Positions 1-4,629 of a stretch of DNA of 32,933 nt are shown piece by piece. Source of the stretch: a virus. How positions within the stretch are numbered: the stretch's first letter is position 1; each line of letters opens with the position of its first letter. The notes below the pieces were generated by a model. The model ran no database searches. It saw nothing but the letters and a program-made list of their open reading frames with translations, and was not told where the DNA came from. Location: positions 1 through 32,933 of IMG/VR virus record IMGVR_UViG_3300037508_000488; one strand, 5' to 3'. Both the position numbers and the translations under genes were made by a program.

Positions 1-4
1 TCGG

Positions 5-925
5 TTGCTATGGTGCCGTTGGATGGGCGCGACGATCACGCAGCATCAGCCCGGATCGTTCACGGTCGAAATGGACTTCGACGGAGCCGTGCCATCCATT
101 GACTGGTCGCAGGAATACCTGCTGATTTCCGACGCTCACATCGATAACGCCCACGCGGATCGGGTTATGTTTGAGCGCCACATGCGCCAGTGCCGGGAGC
201 GCAATGCGAAGTGGCTCTCGAACGGCGATTTCCTGTGCCTTTTACAGGGAAAATGGGACCCGCGCAGTGACACTTCGGCCTGCCGGCCCGAGCACCGCGA
301 GGGGCGATACCTCGATGCGGTCATCAATACAACCGCCGACTACCTCGCGCCGTGGGCAGACATGGCGCTTCTGTTTGCACCTGGCAACCACGAAACCGCG
401 GTTCGCAAGCGGCACGAAACCGACATGAACGAGCGCCTGGTCGAGGCGCTCAAGGCCCGGAACAAGGACTGCCGTGCATATGCAGGCAGTTATGCAAACT
501 GGGTGCGGTTCCTCGTCCGCAAGAAGGGCCAGCGCCAGCTCGTCGCCGGCAGCGTCGTGATGTACATGCACCACGGCTACGGCGGCGGCGGCCCGGTTAC
601 CAGGGGCACCATCCAGACCTCGCGCATGGCGGTCTACCTGCCGGACGCCGACCTGATCTGGACTGGGCATACCCACGACGAATGGATCATGCCGATCCAG
701 CGGGCGAGGCTGTCGCTCCACGGCAGGCCGTACCTCGACCGCGTCCTGCACGTCAGGAGCCCCGGGTACAAGGACGAGTTCAGCGAGGGCAATGGATGGG
801 CCGTCGAGAAGGGCATGCCGCCCAAGCCGAAGGGCGCGCTGTGGCTCAGGTTCTGGATGGAATGCGCCCGCAGGAACGGGGTCGCGACCCGTACCCTGCG
901 CTTCGAGGTCCGTGAAGCGCAGTAA
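5..925 (+). CDS. Calcineurin-like metallophosphoesterase
   Basis: The protein carries the metallophosphoesterase metal-binding motifs in the normal order: SDAHID near residue 42, NGDF near 73, GNHE near 127, a histidine in MHHG near 188, and GHTH near 222. This is the two-metal phosphoesterase fold, which also includes Mre11/SbcD-type nucleases and phosphodiesterases. The substrate cannot be read from the sequence. The reading frame is open to the left edge; TTG at 5 and ATG at 23 are possible starts, neither has a good ribosome binding site, and the true start may lie outside the window. A metal-dependent phosphatase or nuclease acting on nucleic acid in the cytoplasm is the likely role in a phage, but that is inference. 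The fold is secure; the function is not. Confidence 0.85.
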   Translation: MLWCRWMGATITQHQPGSFTVEMDFDGAVPSIDWSQEYLLISDAHIDNAHADRVMFERHMRQCRERNAKWLSNGDFLCLLQGKWDPRSDTSACRPEHREGRYLDAVINTTADYLAPWADMALLFAPGNHETAVRKRHETDMNERLVEALKARNKDCRAYAGSYANWVRFLVRKKGQRQLVAGSVVMYMHHGYGGGGPVTRGTIQTSRMAVYLPDADLIWTGHTHDEWIMPIQRARLSLHGRPYLDRVLHVRSPGYKDEFSEGNGWAVEKGMPPKPKGALWLRFWMECARRNGVATRTLRFEVREAQ

Positions 926-960
926 CTGACCGTCTGAGAAGGACAGATCGAGGAGCATCC

Positions 961-1227
961 ATGCCGACGCCAGCGAAAGGCAAGCGATTCGTGAAGGTTG
1001 TGAAGAACCCCAAGACCGGGCGCACCAACAAGGTGAGCTACGGCCAGGCCGGCAAGGCCAAGGGCGGCGGCGACCGCATCAAGCCAGGCACCGCCAAGGG
1101 CGATGCGTACTGCGCCCGCAGCTGGGGTCAGATGCAGCGCAGCCCGGCGGCGGCACGCAACCCGAACAGCCCGCTGCGGCTCTCGCGTGCGAAGTGGAAG
1201 TGCAGCGGCAAGACCTCGAGAGGATGA
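961..1227 (+). CDS. Small basic conserved phage protein (DUF6321-like)
   Basis: This is an 88-residue, lysine-rich protein. It has the pattern KRFVKVVKNPKTGR, then GQAGKAKGGGDRI, then GDAYCARS, and ends in NSPLRLSRAKWKC. I recognise this pattern from small phage proteins of unknown function, and the DUF6321 assignment is from memory. Two cysteines, in AYCARS and in WKCSG, are its most notable residues. ATG 961 is preceded by a GAGGAG ribosome binding site (951-956). Its stop overlaps the start region of the next small basic gene, so the two are probably co-translated. Its charge suggests nucleic-acid or virion association, which is inference only. Confidence 0.75.
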   Translation: MPTPAKGKRFVKVVKNPKTGRTNKVSYGQAGKAKGGGDRIKPGTAKGDAYCARSWGQMQRSPAAARNPNSPLRLSRAKWKCSGKTSRG

Positions 1228-1229
1228 AC

Positions 1230-1364
1230 ATGGCGAAGAAAGCAGCGAAGCGCGGCCTGTACGCGAACATCAACGCACGACGCAAGGCCGGCACCAGCCG
1301 ACCAAAGTCGAAGTCCACGATCAGCCCGGCCTCGTACCGTGCGATGAAGCGCGGGTTCAAGTGA
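1230..1364 (+). CDS. Very small basic phage protein
   Basis: This 44-residue lysine/arginine-rich protein begins MAKKAAKRGLYANINARR and ends AMKRGFK. The pattern AKKGLYANI..RRK recurs in small proteins of many podophages; its function is unknown. I chose ATG 1230 because GAGAGG at 1218-1223 sits 6 nt upstream, a normal ribosome-binding distance. ATG 1224, which overlaps the previous stop as ATGA, would place that site directly against the start codon. The gene ends 7 nt before the next start, so it belongs to the same operon. Confidence 0.7.
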   Translation: MAKKAAKRGLYANINARRKAGTSRPKSKSTISPASYRAMKRGFK

Positions 1365-1371
1365 TCCGGCC

Positions 1372-1635
1372 ATGAGGGTCCGGCTCGGCGGCAAGTACTG
1401 GACGCTCAGGTTCAGCCCGAACCTGGCCGACTACGGCAACATGGTCGATCCGGGCCATGCCGCAGGCAGGGTGCTCCGCATCGCCACGTGGCAGTCCGAG
1501 GAGGATCGTTTGGACACGACCCTCCATGAAGCCATACATTGCTGCCGACCGGAATTGGACGAAAAAGCCGTCACCGACTTGGCGAACGACCTGTCTCGCC
1601 TGTTGTGGAAACTCCAGTACAGGCGCGAAGCCTGA
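1372..1635 (+). CDS. Small protein with HExxH zinc-peptidase-like motif
   Basis: This 87-residue protein has LHEAIHCC at residues 51-58, which gives a complete HExxH motif (His52, Glu53, His56). It is preceded by a beta-rich N-terminal part (LGGKYWTLRF) and followed by a helical C-terminal end (ELDEKAVTDLANDLSRLLWKL). HExxH is the zinc-binding signature of zincin metallopeptidases, but the protein is much shorter than a typical enzyme. It could be a minimal zinc-binding protein of the kind found in phages, with the third ligand perhaps an acidic residue in the C-terminal helix. No strong ribosome binding site is seen; it starts 7 nt after the preceding stop. The frame is well supported; proteolytic activity is not. 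Confidence 0.65.
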   Translation: MRVRLGGKYWTLRFSPNLADYGNMVDPGHAAGRVLRIATWQSEEDRLDTTLHEAIHCCRPELDEKAVTDLANDLSRLLWKLQYRREA

Positions 1636-1736
1636 CCCAAGCCGTATCCGCAAATCAATGACAGGCGTCGATTTCCGCTTACGGGATGGCTTCCGTTTGC
1701 AGAAACGCATACAAACTGGTTAACCAACGGCAATCG

Positions 1737-2321
1737 TCAGTCACGCCAGTAGACCTCGTCGCCGCGTCGGTAGTTCTTGAAGTCGCGCTCGCCCTTGACG
1801 TATGAGGTGAAGTGCGAGTCGATGTACTGCACGTAGTTGTTCGGCAGCAGCATGAACCAGCCCGAGCTCGTCTCGATGAGGTTGAGCGGCTTGTGCTCCT
1901 GCGGGTAGCGGCTGAACCCATCCGCCCAGTCGAAGACGATCCCGGTGTGCCGGCCCGTGAACCCGGGCCTGTCGCCAAGTGCCGTCTTCTGCGCGACGCC
2001 CATGCAGGGCAAGCCCTCGAGGTAGTGGAGGTGCATGATCTCGAGGTGCTCGCCCATGCCGCCCCAGGGCGTGAGTTCACGCGACCCGCCGCTGGCGACC
2101 GCCTGCGGGTGGAACGCGGTGGTCATCGACATGAGGTGCAGCGGGATGCCGCACCAGTGCGCGCCCGTCTCGAGCAGGACGTGCGCGAGGAGTTCCTGGC
2201 CGGGCCGGCAGTAGGCCGCGTGCCAGATGCCGCGAGTCGTGCCCTCCGGCATGTTCGGCCCGAGCGCCGAGTTGTGTACCTGCACGTAGAGATGAAACGG
2301 AAGATTTGCGTGGCGCGGCAT
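1737..2321 (-). CDS. Conserved hypothetical phage protein, minus strand
   Basis: This 194-residue protein is the only convincing long gene on the minus strand. It begins MPRHANLPFHLYVQVHNS and is rich in aromatic residues and histidine. Segments such as GPNMPEGTTRGIWHAAYC, LLETGAHWCGIPLHLM and FDWADGFSRYPQEHKPLN look like a folded cytoplasmic protein with no membrane segment. I do not recognise its function. A start 20 codons upstream (2381) is possible. ATG 2321 is preferred because a TATACC -10-like hexamer at 2334-2329 ends exactly 7 nt before it and there is no ribosome binding site, as expected for a leaderless message. It converges on the gene ending at 1635 and is probably transcribed separately. 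Confidence 0.65.
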   Translation of the reverse strand: MPRHANLPFHLYVQVHNSALGPNMPEGTTRGIWHAAYCRPGQELLAHVLLETGAHWCGIPLHLMSMTTAFHPQAVASGGSRELTPWGGMGEHLEIMHLHYLEGLPCMGVAQKTALGDRPGFTGRHTGIVFDWADGFSRYPQEHKPLNLIETSSGWFMLLPNNYVQYIDSHFTSYVKGERDFKNYRRGDEVYWRD

Positions 2322-2328
2322 TTGCGTA

Positions 2329-2334
2329 GGTATA
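2329..2334 (-). promoter_or_regulatory. -10-like element for the minus-strand gene (leaderless)
   Basis: On the minus strand TATACC (2334 to 2329) is followed by 7 nt and then ATG 2321. That spacing puts the likely transcription start at or next to the A of the start codon. No clear -35 box is seen. The element overlaps the palindrome GTATAC, so TATACT (2331-2336) on the plus strand could also act as a -10 box toward the gene-free region. Confidence 0.45.
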
Positions 2335-2336
2335 CT
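2331..2336 (+). promoter_or_regulatory. TATACT -10-like box before the candidate RNA
   Basis: TATACT matches five of six positions of the bacterial -10 consensus. The best -35-like sequence is only TTGCGT with a long 19-nt spacer, and the extended TG element is absent, so the promoter is weak or doubtful. It shares the GTATAC palindrome with the divergent -10 of the minus-strand gene. Confidence 0.25.
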
Positions 2337-2340
2337 CGTG

Positions 2341-2510
2341 GTGCGGAGGGGTGAGTCTGAGGTGGCTTCGGCCCCAAACACTCACAGGGGCACCGGCAGA
2401 AAGGCCGCGAGGCACGGCCCGGTGCAGCGCATCCCTTGGTGTAGCAAACGCATTCCGCCGTAGGGCAGGCCAGGCGAAGACCTGGCGCTGCCCACCTGCC
2501 TACCAAACTA
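2341..2510 (+). ncRNA. Candidate structured RNA domain
   Basis: This stretch folds on paper into three nested or consecutive elements. The first is a hairpin closed by GTGAGT/ACTCAC with a UUCG tetraloop inside. The second is an irregular hairpin closed by GCACCG/CGGTGC with GGCCG/CGGCC inside. The third is a domain closed by a long-range helix TTGGTGTAG (2436-2444, one bulge) with CTACCAA (2500-2506), containing a 12-bp hairpin (2463-2474/2481-2493, one bulged G, loop CGAAGA). A TATACT hexamer at 2331-2336 could start a transcript near 2343. I do not recognise an RNA family, and neither RNase P, tmRNA nor tRNA signature motifs are visible. The fold is by eye, without energy or covariation support. 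Confidence 0.35.
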
Positions 2511-2582
2511 GTCATGTGACAAAGTGATGACACTTGACGGCAAGTGTCAACGTCTCGTCACACGTGAATCGGTCGTATGTGA

Positions 2583-2626
2583 CCAGAAACGAAACGCGGC
2601 CCGGGACTTTCGTCGACCAGGCCGCG
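2583..2626 (-). terminator. Rho-independent terminator-like hairpin, minus strand
   Basis: The arms CGCGGCC/GGCCGCG (7 bp; 2626-2620 with 2601-2595) enclose an inner GAC-GAAA-GTC tetraloop hairpin. On the minus strand they are followed by the T-rich run TTTCGTTTCT. The plus-strand flank (CTTCCGGGGG) is not T-rich, so the minus orientation is favoured. It lies between a possible minus-strand promoter near 2821-2848 and the minus-strand gene at 2321. Confidence 0.45.
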
Positions 2627-2719
2627 CTTCCGGGGGTTCAGTCAGGTCGCGACGCGCTCGGCGGCGACTTGCCGCTCTGCCTCGTCAGAGAGCCGCGCCT
2701 GACGCGGGAACCATACCCC

Positions 2720-2754
2720 GGAAACAGAACGACCGCAAGCGTGCTTGCGGCCGT
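2720..2754 (-). terminator. Rho-independent terminator-like hairpin, minus strand
   Basis: On the minus strand an 11-bp stem with a CACG loop (2754-2744 with 2739-2729) is followed by TTCTGTTTCC. The stem pairs completely only in minus-strand RNA, where position 2751/2732 is a G-U wobble; in plus-strand RNA the same position is an A-C mismatch. Together with the T-rich tail this supports termination of a minus-strand transcript. Confidence 0.5.
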
Positions 2755-2820
2755 CTGCAAATTTCGCTTGCATGCCCCGAGAGATCGGTATCATGCAGCC
2801 ACCTAAATCGATCCGGTCGC

Positions 2821-2848
2821 ATTGTACCGCAGGTGCCTTCAGGGGCAA
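2821..2848 (-). promoter_or_regulatory. Possible minus-strand promoter TTGCCC-16-TACAAT
   Basis: On the minus strand TTGCCC (2848-2843) and TACAAT (2826-2821) are separated by 16 bases, close to the sigma-70 arrangement. A transcript from about 2814 would meet the terminator at 2754-2720 after about 95 nt, or the one at 2626-2583 after about 230 nt. Confidence 0.35.
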
Positions 2849-3113
2849 CAATGCCGCACGCAGCTCTCGGCGCGGTAGGGGAGCATGGATGTAGACGCAG
2901 GGCATGACCCTATCCTGCGCCGCCCGAAAGGGTGCGCTCCCCGACGATGGCAGCGGCTGGCAGTCCTCCAGCGAAATGGTGAAAATCGTCGCTACGACTG
3001 ACAGCGCGGCTCCGCGTGGGCTGATCGTGGTGGCCCCCTCGCGGGGTCACGCCCTCTGCGCTCACCATGTGAACTGAAATCCGTGGTTCGGGGGGCGCGA
3101 AGCGCCCCGCAGA

Positions 3114-3134
3114 GTCCTGAGCGAAGCGAAGGAC
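3114..3134. repeat. Intergenic palindrome resembling a widespread bacterial element
   Basis: GTCCT and AGGAC flank GAGCGAAGCGA. From memory, this closely resembles the intergenic palindromes of the form CCTGAGCGAAGTCGAAGG that occur in many bacterial genomes. It is directly preceded by a GGGGCGC-GAA-GCGCCCC hairpin (3092-3108) and followed by GGATC/GATCC (3135-3149), so three hairpins stand in a row. Function is unknown; such elements often act in termination or RNA processing. Confidence 0.4.
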
Positions 3135-3182
3135 GGATCGGAATGATCCCTCCCCTGTCGCCGGCGCACCCCAGGCGCCGCG

Positions 3183-3230
3183 AGCGCAGCGCAGCGGAGC
3201 CATAGGCGAAGCGCAGCGGAGCGCAGCGAG
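3183..3230. repeat. GC-rich direct repeats GCGCAGCGGAGC
   Basis: The 12-mer GCGCAGCGGAGC occurs at 3189-3200 and again at 3211-3222, and GAGCGCAGCG occurs at 3183-3192 and 3219-3228. The array is bracketed by CGCCG (3177-3181) and CGGCG (3231-3235), so it can also form a large imperfect hairpin. I see no coding content in it. Confidence 0.5.
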
Positions 3231-3287
3231 CGGCGTCCTGAAAAACCATCGTTTCATTGCGAGACGCGAAACGAAACGAACGCTCTG

Positions 3288-3293
3288 TAGCAT
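3288..3293 (+). promoter_or_regulatory. -10-like TAGCAT, 7 nt before ATG 3301
   Basis: TAGCAT keeps the TA...AT positions of the -10 consensus and ends exactly 7 nt before the ATG of the next gene, which has no ribosome binding site. This is the same geometry as at 2334-2329 and 3592-3597. Taken alone the hexamer is weak; the repeated spacing gives it weight. Confidence 0.35.
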
Positions 3294-3300
3294 CGCCTTC

Positions 3301-3591
3301 ATGGCGGGAAGGCGCAGACCACGACACAACCCCGTACTCCTGGCCCAGTTCGGGGACTGCTTGCTGGGCATCATGTACCCACGCCCCGACGAGGAAGACT
3401 GCATACCCGTCGCCGTATACAGCGCAGAGATGATCGCCGCACGCCTGCGCGACAACGAGAACATGACGATGGCCGAGGCACGCTGCTTCGTCACCGACCG
3501 CATCGAGCAGAACTACCTTGGGCCAGGCACCCCGCGAATCATCTGGCCGGCAACCGAGGAGGATTTCGGGGAAGTCATCACCGGGAAGTGA
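3301..3591 (+). CDS. Small conserved phage protein of unknown function
   Basis: The protein has 96 residues. After a basic N-terminal end (MAGRRRPRH) it shows FGDCLLGI, VAVYSAEMIAARL, the helix MTMAEARCFVTDRIEQNYLG and a final PRIIW strand. This order (an acidic or Asp-containing start, a strand, a helix with an EA motif, then an aromatic strand) is one I associate with a common small phage protein family of unknown role. The start at ATG 3301 has no ribosome binding site; a -10-like hexamer 7 nt upstream suggests a leaderless message. Its stop codon TGA (3589-3591) forms part of the extended -10 promoter of the next gene. Confidence 0.65.
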   Translation: MAGRRRPRHNPVLLAQFGDCLLGIMYPRPDEEDCIPVAVYSAEMIAARLRDNENMTMAEARCFVTDRIEQNYLGPGTPRIIWPATEEDFGEVITGK

Positions 3592-3597
3592 TATACT
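3589..3597 (+). promoter_or_regulatory. Extended -10 promoter TGATATACT (leaderless)
   Basis: TGA-TATACT carries the extended -10 TG element and a five-of-six match to the -10 hexamer. It ends 7 nt before ATG 3605, so transcription should begin at or beside the start codon. The TGA is also the stop codon of the preceding gene. No -35 box is evident, as is usual for extended -10 promoters. Confidence 0.55.
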
Positions 3598-3604
3598 GCG
3601 GGCA

Positions 3605-3847
3605 ATGAATATCGGCTCGTATGAGGACGTGAAGGCCGCGATCACGCATGGCCTCACCTCCGCAGGAACCACGCGAAGCGCACTCGCACGCCGACTCGAG
3701 GCCCAGGGCGCCCTCCGCGCCCATACCGTGCAGTGCCTCCTGTCCACGGCCCCCGTGATCGGCCGCAGACGCCCCACGTTCGATTCCGTCCTCAAGATCG
3801 CCCACGCAGCCGGGTTTGAGCTCCGGCTCGTCCTGAAGGATTCCTGA
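3605..3847 (+). CDS. XRE/HigA-like helix-turn-helix regulator
   Basis: The protein has 80 residues. TRSALARRLEAQG, then RAHTVQCLLS and RPTFDSVLKIAHAAGFELRLVLKD match the layout of small XRE-type DNA-binding proteins: helix 2, recognition helix, then the supporting helix that chooses the gene set by 'age'. The C-terminal LKIAHAAGFELRL is particularly typical of phage and antitoxin-like regulators. ATG 3605 follows an extended -10 promoter by 7 nt and lacks a ribosome binding site. The stop overlaps the next start (TGATG). As the first gene behind its own promoter and just before the packaging genes, it may control late or local transcription. No partner toxin is seen. Confidence 0.65.
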   Translation: MNIGSYEDVKAAITHGLTSAGTTRSALARRLEAQGALRAHTVQCLLSTAPVIGRRRPTFDSVLKIAHAAGFELRLVLKDS

Positions 3848-3993
3848 TGCCCAGCAAGTCACCCGCCCAGCGCCGCCTCATGGCAGCCGCCGCCCATTCC
3901 CGCTCCTTCGCCAAGAAGGTCGGCGTCCCCATGAAGGTCGCCAAGGAGTTCAACCGCGCCGACGTCCGCGCAAAGGGCAAGCGGAAGAAGTGA
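3847..3993 (+). CDS. DUF3008-like small phage protein
   Basis: This 48-residue protein begins MPSKSPAQRRLMAAAAHS and continues FAKKVGVPMKVAKEFNRAD, ending in a lysine-rich tail. The MPSKS.AQ.RLM...AH...FAKKVG.P..VAKEF pattern is recognisable from a common small phage/bacterial family that I know as DUF3008. The function is unknown. Its ATG overlaps the previous TGA by one base, and its own stop overlaps the next start (GTGA), so it is coupled on both sides. Confidence 0.75.
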   Translation: MPSKSPAQRRLMAAAAHSRSFAKKVGVPMKVAKEFNRADVRAKGKRKK

Positions 3994-4280
3994 CCACCCT
4001 CGTCGCCTACGACGAGAACGGCCGCCGCGTCGGCCAGACGCACCACAATGCCACGATCACGGACGAAACCGTCACCCTCATCCGCGTGCTCCACGAAGAC
4101 CGTGGATGGGGCTATCGTCGCATCGCCAAGCACCTCTCCCTCCGCTGGCAGACGGTCGCGAAGATCGCCCGCTACCAGCGCCGCTCCGCAGTCCCCTCCT
4201 CCTGGCGGCGACCTCGTCGTGCGGCGGAAGGTCGGACGCCCGTTGGGAACGACGGTCCCCGTCCCGCAGGACAAGGCTGA
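3990..4280 (+). CDS. Helix-turn-helix protein upstream of terminase
   Basis: The GTG start at 3990 overlaps the preceding stop. The core TDETVTLIRVLHEDRG-WGYRRIAKHL-SLRWQTVAKIARYQRR (residues about 25-67) is a resolvase/transposase-like helix-turn-helix found in small phage proteins just before terminase genes. Real coding character in this frame extends to about SAVPSSWRR (near 4211). After that the frame reads as a shadow of the terminase frame, and it ends at 4280. It therefore overlaps the small terminase gene by about 60 bases if both are separate genes. The alternative is one protein joined by a +1 shift near 4194-4203. Confidence 0.55.
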   Translation: MTTLVAYDENGRRVGQTHHNATITDETVTLIRVLHEDRGWGYRRIAKHLSLRWQTVAKIARYQRRSAVPSSWRRPRRAAEGRTPVGNDGPRPAGQG

Positions 4281-4629
4281 CTCCCTCGTCAAGTGGATCT
4301 CCGAAGGCCGGCCCCTGCGCGAATGGTGCAGGATTGACGGAAACCCGCACTTCACGGCGGTTTACGACTGGATGGACAAGGACCCGGATTTCGCCCTACG
4401 CATCGCACGCGCACGCGAAGATGGGCATGACATCATCGCCGACCAGTGCATGGCGCTGTCGGACATCCAGCCGCTTGACCAGGTCGAGGTGGCGTGGCGT
4501 CGGCTCCAGGTCGATACCCGCCTGAAGCTCCTCGCCAAGTGGAACCCGAAGAAGTACGGCGACCGCCAGCACCTTGACCATGGCGGGAACATCGTCCTGA
4601 ACGTCATCACCGGCGTCCCGGATGCCTGA
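4219..4629 (+). CDS. terS: Terminase small subunit
   Basis: The protein has about 136 residues from GTG 4219. The N-terminal RRKVGRPLGTT resembles the basic GRP start of many small terminases. It is followed by LVKWISEGRPLREWCRIDG (helix-turn-helix), FTAVYDWMDKDPDFALRIARARE, and the family ending RLKLLAKWNPKKYGD with a short strand. Small terminase recognises the packaging site on phage DNA and loads the large subunit. The frame is also open further upstream, but that part is a shadow of the HTH gene. TTG 4243 is an alternative start. It overlaps the large terminase start at 4622 by 8 bases. Confidence 0.8.
   Translation: MRRKVGRPLGTTVPVPQDKADSLVKWISEGRPLREWCRIDGNPHFTAVYDWMDKDPDFALRIARAREDGHDIIADQCMALSDIQPLDQVEVAWRRLQVDTRLKLLAKWNPKKYGDRQHLDHGGNIVLNVITGVPDA

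Larger units (their letters stand above)
2322..3300. other. Gene-free, hairpin-dense interval of about 980 bases
   Basis: No convincing long gene lies here, but perfect or near-perfect inverted repeats follow one another along the whole stretch. Examples, left arm / right arm: 2351-2356/2380-2385 enclosing a c(UUCG)g loop; 2390-2395/2420-2425 with 2403-2407/2415-2419 inside; 2463-2474/2481-2493; 2528-2536/2541-2549; 2595-2601/2620-2626; 2729-2739/2744-2754; 2942-2948/2985-2991 enclosing 2956-2960/2968-2972; 3030-3037/3043-3050; 3092-3098/3102-3108; 3162-3167/3175-3180. Such density is typical of structured RNA, of stacked terminators and regulatory sites, or of repeat elements. The left part reads best as an RNA domain. 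The middle holds two minus-strand terminators. The right part resembles bacterial intergenic palindromes. Which strand is transcribed is not settled. Confidence 0.7.

Noticed and set aside
242-958. Long open frame on the minus strand opposite the metallophosphoesterase gene
   Set aside because: It lies fully opposite a gene with clear catalytic motifs, and its translation has the Arg/Val/His/Leu-rich composition typical of antisense frames in GC-rich DNA.
1641-1736. Convergent terminator between 1635 and 1737
   Set aside because: Only a 5-bp hairpin (CGTTT-GCAG-AAACG, near 1691-1704) and a TGGTTAACCA palindrome were found. Neither is followed by a T-run, so support is too weak.
2436-2510. 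tRNA or tmRNA-like fold
   Set aside because: The long-range helix suggested an acceptor stem, but no T-loop (TTCRANY), no anticodon arm of normal size and no CCA end are present.
2524-2907. 127-codon plus-strand frame in the hairpin-rich interval
   Set aside because: It has no ribosome binding site, is very Arg-rich, has no domain pattern, and crosses several hairpins and terminator-like structures.
2910-3503. Minus-strand frames across the GC-rich repeats (also 2992-3795)
   Set aside because: Their translations are those produced by intergenic palindromes and repeats, and they run antisense into the genes at 3301 and 3605.
3605-3993. Toxin-antitoxin pair made of the XRE-like gene and its neighbour
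   Set aside because: The neighbour is a DUF3008-like small phage protein and not a known toxin, and no other toxin-like gene is adjacent.
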